Source: Leifsonia sp. EB41 (lineage in GTDB: Bacteria > Actinomycetota > Actinomycetes > Actinomycetales > Microbacteriaceae). Taken from it: a stretch of 64,000 nt of DNA. Below are positions 1-8,808 of this stretch, piece by piece. Where the stretch lies: NCBI RefSeq assembly GCF_041262565.1, contig NZ_JBGCCJ010000001.1, forward strand, positions 1,984,001 through 2,048,000, read 5' to 3'. Position numbers and translations under genes: made by a program. The notes under the pieces were generated by a model, which had not been told where the DNA came from, did not search any database, and saw only the letters and a program-made list of their open reading frames with translations. Every line of letters begins with the position of its first letter. Position 1 is the first letter of the stretch.

Positions 1-68
1 CCCGTCCGCCGGTGGCCGTCGGCACCCGGTAGACCGCGGCCTGGACGGACTGGATGCGGTCGGCGGGA

Positions 69-1898
69 CTACTGCTCATCGTCGTTGCCCCGGTGCAGTG
101 CGTGCTTCACCCGCTCGACGCCCTCGGTGAGGAGGGAGGTCGCGGAGTCCTTGATGGCGCCGAGGCCGTCCGGGTCGCCTTTCAGGAGGGCGAGGCCGGT
201 GTTCTTCGCGAACTCGAGCGTGATGTGCGGGGGCAGCGGCGGCACGTTCTTGCTGGTGTGCGCGTCGATGAGGGTGACGCCGGGATGCGCGAGGGCGGCA
301 TCCCAGGCCGCCTCGATCTGGTCGTCGGAGGTGACGGTGATGCCCTGGAAGCCGAGCAGTTGCGCCCAGCCGGCGTAGTCGACCGACTCGACGTCCTGGG
401 AGGTGGACCAGACCGGGTTGGCGTCCTCGGTGCGCATCTCCCAGGAGACCTGGGTGAGGTCGTCGTTGTGCAGCACGAGCACGACGAAGGTCGGGTTGGA
501 CCAGCGCGAGAGGTACTTCTTGATGGTGATCAGCTCGTTCATCCCGAGCATCTGGAACGCGCCGTCGCCGATCGTGCAGACGACCGTGCGCTCGGGGTAG
601 GCGAACTTCGCCGCCTCCGCGTATGGCATCGCGGCGAGCATGGTCGCCAGGCGGCCGGAGAGATCGCCGCGCATCCCGTCGCGCAGCCGGATGTACTGCC
701 CGTACCAGTCGGCGGTGGTCCCGGCGTCGGCGGTCACGATCGCACCGGCAGGGAGGCGCTTGTTCAGCTCGTGGTAGACCCGGCGTGGGTTCACGCCGTC
801 GTCGTAGTGCTGCTCGGCCTGGGCGGCGAGCTCGTCGTCCCAGTCGCGCATGCCGGAGGCCGCCTTCTGCTGCCAGGAGAGGTCGTCCTTCTGCGTCAGC
901 AGCGGGATGAGCACGGCCAGCGTCGTCTTTACGTCGCCCCAGATGCTCACGTCGGTCGGGTAGCGCAGCCCGAGCTGCTCGGGTCGGAGATCGATCTGCA
1001 CCGCCTTGGCCTGCCCGGTCTTCGGCAGGAACTGCCCGTACGGGTAGTTGGTGCCGAGCAGGACGAGCGTGTCGCAGTCCTGCATCTGGTCGTAGCTCGG
1101 CCGCGAGCCGAGGAGGCCGAGCTGCTGGGTGTGGAACGGCACGTCGCCCGGGACGACCTGCTTGCCGCGCAGCGTCGTCATCACGCCTGCACCGGTCCGT
1201 CTCGCGGCCGCGAGGACTTCCTCGGTCGCGCCGTCCGCACCGTGCCCGACCAGGAACGTCACCCGCTCGCCGGCGTTGATGATGTCGGCGGCGGCCCGGA
1301 GCTGCTCCGCCGGCGGCGCGATCGCGGTCGACGGCGCAACGGCGCTCGACCGGGACACCCACATCTCCGCGCCGGGCGCCGCCATCTCCATCCCCTGCAC
1401 GTCGTGCGGCAGGATGACCACGCACGGCTGCTTGCGGGTGATCGCGGTGCGGAAAGCCGTGTCGATGACCGCCTGCGCCTGCTCCGGCGACACGATCGTC
1501 TGCACATACTCGGCGACGTCGGAGAAGGTCTGCTCGAGCTTGCTCTCCTGCTGGTTGAAGGTGCCGAACGAGTTGAGCCCCTGCTGCCCGACGATCGCGA
1601 CGACGGGCTGGTTGTCCATCTTCGCGTCGTACAGACCGTTCATCAGGTGGAACCCGCCCGGGCTGGAGGTGGCGATGCAGACGCCGACCTCGCCGGTGAA
1701 CTTGGCGTGCGCGACGGCCATCAGTGCGCAGATCTCCTCGTGCGTCGGGCGGATGTACTCCAGGCCCTCCCCTGCCCGCTCGGCCTTGCCGAGCATCCCG
1801 TCGAACTCGCCGATGCCGTCGCCGGGGAACGCGAACACACGCCGCACACCCCACTCCCGCAGTCGTCCGATCACGAACTCGCTGACTGTCGTCGCCAT
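69..1898 (-). CDS. Thiamine-pyrophosphate-dependent oxidase/decarboxylase (pyruvate oxidase-like)
   Basis: A 609-residue member of the TPP-dependent acetohydroxyacid synthase/pyruvate oxidase superfamily. The N-terminal pyrimidine-binding domain has the conserved glutamate in THEEICALM (residues 52-60). A central domain follows, and the C-terminal diphosphate-binding domain carries GDGAFQML near residue 443 with an Asn-Asp pair downstream, as needed to hold Mg-TPP. Family knowledge suggests decarboxylation of pyruvate or a related 2-oxo acid, probably with a quinone or oxygen acceptor; the exact substrate cannot be read. It is the last gene of a minus-strand operon, 13 bp after the GMC oxidoreductase. 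The start is set by AAGGAGAGAG just upstream of the ATG. Confidence 0.88.
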   Translation of the reverse strand: MATTVSEFVIGRLREWGVRRVFAFPGDGIGEFDGMLGKAERAGEGLEYIRPTHEEICALMAVAHAKFTGEVGVCIATSSPGGFHLMNGLYDAKMDNQPVVAIVGQQGLNSFGTFNQQESKLEQTFSDVAEYVQTIVSPEQAQAVIDTAFRTAITRKQPCVVILPHDVQGMEMAAPGAEMWVSRSSAVAPSTAIAPPAEQLRAAADIINAGERVTFLVGHGADGATEEVLAAARRTGAGVMTTLRGKQVVPGDVPFHTQQLGLLGSRPSYDQMQDCDTLVLLGTNYPYGQFLPKTGQAKAVQIDLRPEQLGLRYPTDVSIWGDVKTTLAVLIPLLTQKDDLSWQQKAASGMRDWDDELAAQAEQHYDDGVNPRRVYHELNKRLPAGAIVTADAGTTADWYGQYIRLRDGMRGDLSGRLATMLAAMPYAEAAKFAYPERTVVCTIGDGAFQMLGMNELITIKKYLSRWSNPTFVVLVLHNDDLTQVSWEMRTEDANPVWSTSQDVESVDYAGWAQLLGFQGITVTSDDQIEAAWDAALAHPGVTLIDAHTSKNVPPLPPHITLEFAKNTGLALLKGDPDGLGAIKDSATSLLTEGVERVKHALHRGNDDEQ

Positions 1899-1911
1899 GC
1901 GTCTCTCTCCT

Positions 1912-3540
1912 TCAGTCGTTGCGGCGGATCAGGCGGTCCGCCGCACGCGCGACGACCGCCATGATGGTGAGGGCGGGATTGGCGCTGCCCTGCGTGGGCA
2001 GCACGCTTCCGTCCGTGATGAGCAGGTTGGGTACAGCGAACGTCCGGCAGTCGGCGTCCACCACCCCTTGCGTCTCGTCGGCGCCCATGCGTGCGCCGCC
2101 GACCAGGTGGGCGTAGCGCTGCACGGTCATGGTCTCCTGCGCGCCCGCGGCCTCCAGGATGCGCTCCATCGTCGCCTGCGCGGCCTTCGCCAGTGCACGG
2201 TCGTTGTCGCACTGGGAGTAGGAGAAGTGGGCGATCGGGAGGCCGTAGCGATCCTTCTCGTCCGCCAGTGTGACGCGGTTCTCCGCTCGTGGAAGGAACT
2301 CGCAGAGCGCGCCGAGGCAGGCCCAGTGGACGTAGTCGGACATGTAGCGGCGCATGTCGGCTCCCCAATGGCCCTGCGCCATGACGTGCTCGGCCCAGGT
2401 GATCGGCAGGGGCGAGACCGTCTGGATGGAGTACCCGCGCTTGTACGGCTTGCCCGGGTCGGTCTCGTAGAACTCCTCGGTGCTGACCTCCGGCGGCGGC
2501 CCTTTCCACATCCGGATCTCCTGCTCGAACCTGCCAGCGGTCTGCGGCGCGCCCTGCACCATCAGGTACCGGCCGACCAGGTCGAAGTCGTTGCAGAGTC
2601 CCTCGGGGAAGCGCGCGGACGCCGAGTTGAGCAGCAGCCGGGGCGTCTCGATCGAGTAGCCCGCGACCGCGACCATCCTTGCGCGCTGGAATCGTGGGAC
2701 GCCGTCCTTCGCGTAGTGGACGCCGGTGGCGGTGCCGGTGCGCTGGTCGATCTCGATAGAGGCGACCATGCTGTCCGCGCGGACCTCGGCGCCGTGGTTG
2801 AGGGCGTCGGGGATGTGGGTGATCAACGGCGACGCCTTCGCGTTGACCTTGCACCCCTGCAGGCAGAACCCGCGGTAGATGCAGTGCGGCCGGTGCCCGA
2901 ACCGTCCGTTCGCGATGGCGACGGGCCCCACCTTGGCCTCTATCCCCGCGGCGTACGCCCCGCGCAGGAAGGCCTCCCCGTTACCCGAGACCGGATGCGG
3001 CCGGTGCGGGTAGCGGTGCGGGTCGCCCCACGGCCAGTCCTCGCCGGCGACGGGCAGTTCGTTCTCGATGTCGTCGTAGAAGGGGCGGAGATCCTCGTAC
3101 TCCATGGGCCAGTCGGCCCCGACGCCGTCGCCGCTGAACGTGTGGAAGTCGCTCGGGTGGAAGCGCGGAACGTACCCGGCGTAGTGCACCATCGAGCCGC
3201 CGACGCCACGGCCGGAGTTGTTCGAGCCGAGCGGCACGGGGTCGTCGCCGCCGATCTGCCGCGGCTCGGTCCAGTACAGGTGATGCGAGCCTGCTTCGTC
3301 GCTCACCCAGTCGCGGGCGGGATCCCAGAACGGTCCCGCGTCGAAGGCGACGGCGTTCCAGCCGGCGCGCGCCAGGCGTTGCAGCAGGACGGAGCCTCCT
3401 GCGCCGCAGCCGACGATCGCGATGTCGACCTCGTCGGTGTCGTCGAAGCGCCGCATCTGCTCGGTGAGCCGCGGTTCCGCCTTCGAGCCGTCAGGGGTCA
3501 GCAGCCAGGCGGAGTCGTTCCGCTCCCGCAGGGCGCTCAT
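1912..3540 (-). CDS. GMC family FAD oxidoreductase
   Basis: A 542-residue glucose-methanol-choline oxidoreductase. The Rossmann motif GCGAGG lies at residues 44-49. The C-terminus has the family block HLVGGARMG, then ITDGSVLPTQGSANPALT, containing the His/Asn region that forms the active site. Such proteins oxidise a sugar, polyol or alcohol and pass electrons on. The open frame continues further upstream, but the ATG at 3540 is preferred because it overlaps the stop of the upstream subunit-3-like gene by four bases (ATGA), a coupling arrangement. Together these two genes look like catalytic and small subunits of a gluconate/sugar dehydrogenase type complex. No cytochrome c subunit is present nearby, so the electron acceptor is unknown. 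Confidence 0.88.
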   Translation of the reverse strand: MSALRERNDSAWLLTPDGSKAEPRLTEQMRRFDDTDEVDIAIVGCGAGGSVLLQRLARAGWNAVAFDAGPFWDPARDWVSDEAGSHHLYWTEPRQIGGDDPVPLGSNNSGRGVGGSMVHYAGYVPRFHPSDFHTFSGDGVGADWPMEYEDLRPFYDDIENELPVAGEDWPWGDPHRYPHRPHPVSGNGEAFLRGAYAAGIEAKVGPVAIANGRFGHRPHCIYRGFCLQGCKVNAKASPLITHIPDALNHGAEVRADSMVASIEIDQRTGTATGVHYAKDGVPRFQRARMVAVAGYSIETPRLLLNSASARFPEGLCNDFDLVGRYLMVQGAPQTAGRFEQEIRMWKGPPPEVSTEEFYETDPGKPYKRGYSIQTVSPLPITWAEHVMAQGHWGADMRRYMSDYVHWACLGALCEFLPRAENRVTLADEKDRYGLPIAHFSYSQCDNDRALAKAAQATMERILEAAGAQETMTVQRYAHLVGGARMGADETQGVVDADCRTFAVPNLLITDGSVLPTQGSANPALTIMAVVARAADRLIRRND

Positions 3541-4154
3541 CGCTGCGTCTCCGCCTCGGGGATGTCGTCCGGGTGCGCATCGGCGACCTCGAACGGCTCG
3601 CGGCGGTCGATCCCGAGGTTCTTGTAGCCGCGCGGGTAGGCCGGCCCGGCGAAGCCGATCTCGTCCCAGGCGTCCGGGTGACTGTAGAAGGCGGTGCACG
3701 CGTACCGCGTCCAGAGGCTCCAGATGCGCGCCCGGTCGAAGCCGTGCCAGTGGCCGTCGCCGCTCTTGATCTGTTCGAGCAGGGCGAGCTGCTCCTCCGT
3801 GGCGCAGGTCGCGAACCGTCGACCGTGCGCGGTCGCGGCGTCCTCCGCCAGGGCGGCGAGACTGCGTCGCCACGACTCCTCGTCGCTCGGCATGGAGTCG
3901 TAGCGCCAGCCGTCGGTCTGCTGCTCGGCGAGGCGTGCGTCGACCATGGCGGTCACGGGGACGCGGTGCTCGGGGTCCTGATCCAGCAGTCGGTCGAATA
4001 GTGCGGTGGCCGTGGCCTCCTCGTCGGCGTCGAAGAACCGGATGTCCGAGGGGCGGCCGACCCGCGCCTCGACCACGGCGCGGGTGACGGAGTCCCAGGC
4101 GTCGACTTGATCCAGCACGTGGAAGCCGGGGAAACGGTCGGCGGACGACGTCAT
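3537..4154 (-). CDS. Gluconate 2-dehydrogenase subunit 3 family protein
   Basis: A 205-residue protein of the gluconate 2-dehydrogenase subunit 3 family. Typical features are the N-terminal PGFHVLDQVDAWD segment, the RFFDADEEATATALFDRLL helix near residue 37, and the C-terminal AFYSHPDAWDEIGFAGPAYPRGY block near residue 165. The subunit is a small partner of the GMC flavoprotein; unlike many periplasmic homologues it shows no Tat signal. The chosen ATG overlaps the stop of the membrane-protein gene by four bases, and its own stop overlaps the start of the GMC gene by four bases, so all three are likely translated together. Confidence 0.85.
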   Translation of the reverse strand: MTSSADRFPGFHVLDQVDAWDSVTRAVVEARVGRPSDIRFFDADEEATATALFDRLLDQDPEHRVPVTAMVDARLAEQQTDGWRYDSMPSDEESWRRSLAALAEDAATAHGRRFATCATEEQLALLEQIKSGDGHWHGFDRARIWSLWTRYACTAFYSHPDAWDEIGFAGPAYPRGYKNLGIDRREPFEVADAHPDDIPEAETQR

Positions 4155-4624
4155 TTCTCGCGCCTGAGAACGGCGGCGAGGAGGCCCATCCCGCCGACGA
4201 GCGTGACCAGGAGCGGGGCGAGCAGGGGCGGACCCATCTCGAGGTTGTAGCGGAGGTTGCGCCAGCCGCCGGGCTTCTGAGCCACGCCGCGGGCATGGAG
4301 CCAGGTGCCCTGCAGCCCGTTGGCGACGATGGTCGCCGCGGCGATCGGCAGCACCGTCTTCGCCGCGGTCTTGCTGAACACGCCTGCCACGCCGGCGACG
4401 GCGCCGATCGGCCCCAGGATCACCGGAGCCCACATCCACGGGTTGCCGAAGCTCGCCTTGTCGTGCTCGAAGTAGATCTCGCCCGCGGTGACCACCGCAC
4501 CGACCGCCGTCAAGGCCGACAGTGAGCGCTCGAATCGCCCGGTCTCCACATTGCGGACCAATCGGTCCACACCGCGCACGGCGTCGCTCGGCTTGCTTCT
4601 GCTCCGACGCGGCTTGTGCGTCAT
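4151..4624 (-). CDS. Small membrane protein heading the GMC oxidoreductase operon
   Basis: A 157-residue protein with a basic N-terminus (KPRRSRSK) and about three to four hydrophobic segments (around residues 34-50, 63-85, 90-105 and 130-150), so probably an integral membrane protein. No function is recognised. It is the first gene of the operon with the subunit-3-like protein and GMC oxidoreductase, and may anchor or link the complex to the membrane; that role is inferred only from position. An upstream TTG would add four residues, but the ATG at 4624 has GGAG seven bases upstream and is preferred. Confidence 0.75.
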   Translation of the reverse strand: MTHKPRRSRSKPSDAVRGVDRLVRNVETGRFERSLSALTAVGAVVTAGEIYFEHDKASFGNPWMWAPVILGPIGAVAGVAGVFSKTAAKTVLPIAAATIVANGLQGTWLHARGVAQKPGGWRNLRYNLEMGPPLLAPLLVTLVGGMGLLAAVLRREK

Positions 4625-4698
4625 GGCCGACTCCAATCATTTGCTCTAGCGCAAGCGTTCCACTGCGCGGGTGCGAGGCCGAGCCTCTCGGGGAACCT

Positions 4699-5736
4699 TC
4701 ACAGCCTTCGATTGCGCGTCCTGAGCGTCTGCACGTTGACGGCGACGAAGACGACACCGGCCAGCGCCGCGCCGACCGCTCCGAGCGCCCGGCGATTCCG
4801 CGACGACCACGCCTGAACGCTCGACGCCTTCGAGCGATCGCCGAACGGCCCGTGCGTGCCGTGATCGACCGACTGGTCGGCCGGCTCCCACAGATTGACC
4901 GGCTGGTCGGCTGGGCGGGCTTCGTCGGTCTGCTGAGACGCGTAGCCGGTCTTGCCCAGGTAGTGGTCGAGGAGACCGGGGATCAGGCGGTTGCCGATGA
5001 TCGTCTGCACGGTCGAGATGCCCACCCAGTACGCGCGCCGTGGCCGCACTGCCGCCCGGACGATCGTGCGGGCGGCGACCTCCGGCTGGTAGATCGGCGG
5101 CACGGGCTGCGCTTGCTGCGGCAGGCGCGACAGCAGCCAGCGGAACTGCGGTGTGTTCATTGCCGGCAGGTGCACCATCGTGATCGCGACGTCGCTGTGA
5201 TCGTGCAGGAGCTCGGTGCGCACCGATTCCGTGAAGCCGACGATCGCGTGCTTGGCGCCGCAGTACGCCGACTGCAGCGGGATGCCGCGGTACGCGAGCG
5301 CGGAGCCGATCTGTACGATCGTGCCGCGGCCGGCCGGGCGCATCCGGCGCAACGCCGCCATGGTGCCGTAGACGAACCCGAGGTAGGAGACCTCGGTCGT
5401 GCGGCGGAACTCGTCCGGACTGATCCGGCCCAGCTCGGCGAAGACGGAGGAGAAGGCGCAGTTCACCCAGACGTCGATGCGTCCCCACTCGGTGACGACG
5501 CGCTCGGCGGCGGTCTCCACGGCGTCGGCGTCCGCGACATCGACCGGCACCGTGATCGCCTTGCCGCCCGCGGCGCGCACCTCCTCGGCCGCGGCTTCCA
5601 ACCCCGCTTCACCGCGCGCGAGCAGCGCCACGCGCGCGCCCGCACGTCCGAACTCGACGGCGGCGGCACGGCCCACTCCTGCGCTCGCGCCTGTCACGAC
5701 GACGACCGCGCCCTCCAATGTCTCGATCCCGCTCAT
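4699..5736 (-). CDS. Short-chain dehydrogenase/reductase with C-terminal membrane segment
   Basis: A 345-residue classical SDR. The cofactor motif TGASAGVG is near residues 14-21, a degenerate NNAG motif appears as VNCAFSS near residue 90, and the catalytic Ser is followed by YxxxK in YCGAKHA near residue 155. The core ends near residue 255; the rest is a longer tail finishing in a hydrophobic helix (GAVGAALAGVVFVAVNV) and basic residues. This suggests membrane anchoring, as in other long SDRs of actinobacteria. The start at 5736 has GGAGGAG upstream; the longer open frame is rejected. The substrate is unknown. The gene is read in the same direction as the downstream operon, 75 bp away. Confidence 0.85.
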   Translation of the reverse strand: MSGIETLEGAVVVVTGASAGVGRAAAVEFGRAGARVALLARGEAGLEAAAEEVRAAGGKAITVPVDVADADAVETAAERVVTEWGRIDVWVNCAFSSVFAELGRISPDEFRRTTEVSYLGFVYGTMAALRRMRPAGRGTIVQIGSALAYRGIPLQSAYCGAKHAIVGFTESVRTELLHDHSDVAITMVHLPAMNTPQFRWLLSRLPQQAQPVPPIYQPEVAARTIVRAAVRPRRAYWVGISTVQTIIGNRLIPGLLDHYLGKTGYASQQTDEARPADQPVNLWEPADQSVDHGTHGPFGDRSKASSVQAWSSRNRRALGAVGAALAGVVFVAVNVQTLRTRNRRL

Positions 5737-5885
5737 CCCGCTCCTCCGCTCGTGAGCGGCTCTAATCACGCTCACTGCCGCGAATGGTCCACGCCTTCGG
5801 CGAATCCGGTCAACCCCTTGCGCCGGAGCACGGACGGGCATTCGATCCGCAGCAGGACGTCGGGGATGACTAGGAAGGCTGCACC

Positions 5886-6233
5886 ATGACCGTCAAGCTC
5901 AATCGGAAAGCACTCGAGCACGCCCGCTCCCTCGTGGAGAAAGGCACGGTGGTCCGCGACGAACGCGACGCCTGGAGCGAGGACGCACCGAGCGCGGACG
6001 ACGAGAACGCGTTCATCGACAAGCACGGCTGGGACGCTTACGCGCTCTGGTATTTGGGTGAGGACCCGGATGCGTCCGAGGAGACCAAGGGACGGTTCAG
6101 CTTCCCGTACGGCGACTTCAGCAAGGTCCATCGTTGCGGCGTCATCTCACTGGAGAGCCGCGCCGCGCAGAACGACCACGACGACATCGCCCGGGCGAGC
6201 AAGAAGCTTCTCGAGCAGATCGACGAGAAGTGA
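5886..6233 (+). CDS. Conserved hypothetical protein (115 aa)
   Basis: A 115-residue acidic soluble protein with no signal peptide or membrane segment. It contains the recognisable stretch HGWDAYALWYLGED (near residues 46-59) and GDFSKVHRCGVISLESRAAQ (near residues 76-95), which I recall as a recurring small domain in soil bacteria, but I know no function for it. The ATG at 5886 has AGGAAGG upstream. Its stop overlaps the GTG start of the DUF1345-like membrane protein (GTGA), so the two are probably co-translated. Confidence 0.75.
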   Translation: MTVKLNRKALEHARSLVEKGTVVRDERDAWSEDAPSADDENAFIDKHGWDAYALWYLGEDPDASEETKGRFSFPYGDFSKVHRCGVISLESRAAQNDHDDIARASKKLLEQIDEK

Positions 6234-6877
6234 CGTCGCCCGGCCACACCTCGGGGATCCGCACGACCGTGATGCTCGCCTCGGGCGTCGTCTCGGCCGC
6301 CGTCACGGGTCTCGTCGGGCAGTGGGCGTACGCCCTCTCCGTCGGGTGGGCGGTCGCGTGCGCCGTCTACATCGCGTGGGTTTGGGTCACGATCTCGCGC
6401 ATGGGCGGCTCGGAGACGCGGCGGCACGCCGCGGCCGAGGACCCGTCCAAGACGACAAGCGACACCCTCCTGCTGGTCGCGTCCGTCGCCAGCCTTGCAG
6501 CGCTCGTCCTCCTGCTCGGCCAGACCAAGAACGCCTCTCCGCCCGGCAAAGACCTGATCGCGCTACTCGGCGCGGCCTCCGTCGCGCTCTCGTGGTTCTT
6601 CATGCACACCCTGTACACGCTGCGGTACGCGGTCCTCTATTACAACGAGCCTGGCAGCGGGCGCCACGGAATCGACTTCAACGAGGACACGTCGCCGCGT
6701 TACCTCGACTTCGCGTACCTCGCCTTCACGGTCGGGATGACGTTCCAGGTCTCCGACACCGACATCTCCAGCCAACGCATCCGCGCGGCGATCCTGCGCC
6801 ACATGATGCTCTCGTATCTGTTCGGAGCGGTGATCATTGCGGCGTCGGTGAATCTGATCGCGAGTTTGGCGAGCTAG
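6230..6877 (+). CDS. DUF1345 family membrane protein
   Basis: A 215-residue membrane protein with about five to six hydrophobic helices. The DUF1345 signature is clear near the C-terminus: a conserved loop followed by DFAYLAFTVGMTFQVSDTD, then a final pair of membrane helices. The family's function is not established. The GTG at 6230 overlaps the stop of the preceding gene and gives a protein starting directly before the first helix. The open frame upstream of it is basic, unlike coding sequence, and is rejected. Confidence 0.82.
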   Translation: MTSPGHTSGIRTTVMLASGVVSAAVTGLVGQWAYALSVGWAVACAVYIAWVWVTISRMGGSETRRHAAAEDPSKTTSDTLLLVASVASLAALVLLLGQTKNASPPGKDLIALLGAASVALSWFFMHTLYTLRYAVLYYNEPGSGRHGIDFNEDTSPRYLDFAYLAFTVGMTFQVSDTDISSQRIRAAILRHMMLSYLFGAVIIAASVNLIASLAS

Positions 6878-7009
6878 CGGGGAACGGCTGAACGCAAGTG
6901 TGAGCGTTAGGCGTTCCGAATAACGCGAACCCTCCCTCGATCCGATTCGGCGCGTGCCATGCTGGAGAGCTGTTGGGCCTCGCGTATGTTTGGCGCGGGA
7001 GGTGCTCGG

Positions 7010-7342
7010 ATGGGCTATCTGGTGTACGACGGCGACACTCGCATCAGCTTCGACGACCGTGTGCTCGCTCACCTGGAGCTGGTCATCGTCAACAAGCTGC
7101 GACGCCGGGAGTCCTTCTCGGTGAGCTGGCGTGAAGCAGCAGACACGGGAGGGGGACGCAACAGCATCTGGCTGGATGTGTCCATCCCGCTGCGCTTCCA
7201 TTTCGACGGCTCACGTCAGCCAACGCTGGATCGACGGTGGGTGGAGCGCCTGGCTGAGTCGGCCTCCGGACCGACCGGGCTCATCGTCGTGGACGAAGAC
7301 GGCGAACAGGTTCACGGCACGACGCAAGCGCACGGGGCCTAG
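7010..7342 (+). CDS. DUF7882-like small protein (often mislabelled ATP-dependent DNA ligase)
   Basis: A 110-residue protein resembling the small Microbacteriaceae proteins that begin MGxLxYD and contain FDDRxLAHLxLVIxxKLRRxESF, a strongly tryptophan-marked SW segment, and IPLxFxFxGSRxPxxDxxWxE. These are commonly annotated as ATP-dependent DNA ligase, but at this length they cannot hold a nucleotidyltransferase domain; DUF7882 is the safer name. The ATG at 7010 follows GGGAGG. The gene ends tail-to-tail with the next, minus-strand gene, overlapping by four bases. Function unknown. Confidence 0.8.
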   Translation: MGYLVYDGDTRISFDDRVLAHLELVIVNKLRRRESFSVSWREAADTGGGRNSIWLDVSIPLRFHFDGSRQPTLDRRWVERLAESASGPTGLIVVDEDGEQVHGTTQAHGA

Positions 7343-7668
7343 CTCAGGTCGTCGAGCATCGGGCCCAATTGCGGGGGCTCGCTCACCGGGCGGCGCGGGC
7401 CGGTCTCTGCGCTCCGTCGGCGAAGGTCCGCCACCGCGTCCGTGTCCACGATCTCCGGACCCTCGAGGTCAGCGGGCTCGCTGACGAGTTGACTCGCCGG
7501 GCCGATCAGTATCTCGACCTGCTCGACCGACCCTGACGCCGTACGCGCCGGGAGGAACACCGTGTCGGAAGTGCCTTGCGCCGCCAAGGCGCGCGCATAG
7601 TCCAGCAGGGATTCGGCGAGATCGTTCCCGGTGAGGAGAGAAGTTCCGGCATAGGTGATTCGGCGCAT
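7339..7668 (-). CDS. Small hypothetical protein paired with the DUF7882-like gene
   Basis: A 109-residue soluble protein beginning MRRITYAGTSLLTGNDLAES and containing TSDTVFLP and EILIGPASQLVSEP. I recall similar proteins (ITYAGxSxxTGxxxAxALLxYA) in Microbacteriaceae, sometimes near DUF7882 genes. No function is known. A GTG three codons upstream is an alternative start; neither start has a strong ribosome site. The 3' end overlaps the convergent DUF7882-like gene by four bases. Confidence 0.65.
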   Translation of the reverse strand: MRRITYAGTSLLTGNDLAESLLDYARALAAQGTSDTVFLPARTASGSVEQVEILIGPASQLVSEPADLEGPEIVDTDAVADLRRRSAETGPRRPVSEPPQLGPMLDDLS

Positions 7669-7822
7669 GTTCCACACTCTCGTCGACCATAAGCCCGATC
7701 ACCACCCCTTGCCTTCCCGGCAGTGCGGTGGGGCCAGATGCGCACGACGTCAAGACGGTACACCGTTTCGGACTTCGCTCGATCCCCTGTCGGCCGACCC
7801 GGACCGGTGGTTGCGTGGTGCC

Positions 7823-8719
7823 ATGCCAGAGAGCCAGCTGAGTTTCGACAACCCCGTGGATCGTTACCCGAAGGTCCGTCCGCCCGAGAAGCAGGTCGAG
7901 GAGCCAGGACGCGATAGCGAGCTCGATCCGCCCGCGGATCATGGCGAGACCAGCTATGTGGGGTCCGGTCGACTGTCGGGCCGGAAGGCCGTCGTCACCG
8001 GTGGCGACTCGGGGATCGGAGCGGCGGCGGCGATCGCGTTCGCCCGGGAGGGCGCTGACGTCGCGATCGTGTATCTGCCCGCCGAGGAGGAGGACGCGCA
8101 GCACGTCGCGGGACTGATCCGTGATGCGGGACGGACCGCGGTCACCATCGCCGGCGACATCTCCGACCGCGCCTTCTGCGATGAGGTGGTCGCCCGGGCT
8201 CTCGACGGACTCGGCGGCATCGACATCCTGGTCAATAACGCGGGCAAGCAGATCTACTGCAAAGACCTGACCGAGCTGCCCGACGACCAGTTCGACCTGA
8301 CGATGAAGACCAACGTGTACGCGATGTTCTGGCTCACCAAGGCGGCCCTCCCGCACCTGGCCGCCGGGGCGACGACCATCAATACGACCTCGGTGCAGGC
8401 GTATCTGCCCGGCGAGGTCCTGGTGGACTACGCGACGACGAAGGCGGCGATCAATGCGTTCACCAAAGCGCTGGCCGGCCAGCTCGCCCCCAAAGGCATC
8501 CGGGTGAACGCTGTCGCGCCGGGTCCGATCTGGACGCCGCTGCAGCCCAGCGCGGGTCAACCGCCGGAGAAGCTGCCCGACTTCGGGTCGCAGACCGCGA
8601 TCGGCCGAGCCGGGCAACCGGCCGAGCTCGCGCCCGCGTACGTCTTCCTCGCCTCCCCCGAGTCCAGCTACGTCATCGGCGAGACTCTCGCCGTCACCGG
8701 CGGCATGCCCACACCCTGA
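7823..8719 (+). CDS. SDR family oxidoreductase (glucose-dehydrogenase/YghA-like)
   Basis: A 298-residue short-chain dehydrogenase of the extended-N-terminus group typified by YghA and general stress protein 39. The first 45 residues (FDNPVDRYPKVRPPEKQVEEPG) are characteristic of that group. They are followed by TGGDSGIG (cofactor binding), NNAG, a serine in the NTTSVQAY segment and YATTKAA (YxxxK catalytic pair), and end in ETLAVTGGMPTP. The enzyme probably reduces or oxidises a small alcohol or aldehyde using NAD(P); homologues are often stress-induced. It lies directly upstream of dps, consistent with a stress role. Confidence 0.88.
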   Translation: MPESQLSFDNPVDRYPKVRPPEKQVEEPGRDSELDPPADHGETSYVGSGRLSGRKAVVTGGDSGIGAAAAIAFAREGADVAIVYLPAEEEDAQHVAGLIRDAGRTAVTIAGDISDRAFCDEVVARALDGLGGIDILVNNAGKQIYCKDLTELPDDQFDLTMKTNVYAMFWLTKAALPHLAAGATTINTTSVQAYLPGEVLVDYATTKAAINAFTKALAGQLAPKGIRVNAVAPGPIWTPLQPSAGQPPEKLPDFGSQTAIGRAGQPAELAPAYVFLASPESSYVIGETLAVTGGMPTP

Positions 8720-8808
8720 GGTCAACCCGGTCGACGCCCCGCCGCACCCGGCCTACCTTCCGCGCGGTCGGGCAGACCACACCCGACGAGAACCCAAAGG
8801 AGCACGAC

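Noticed and set aside
54-1964. Long plus-strand open frame of 636 codons.
   Set aside because: Antisense to the TPP enzyme; composition is Arg/Gly/Val-rich shadow sequence and no domain is recognisable.
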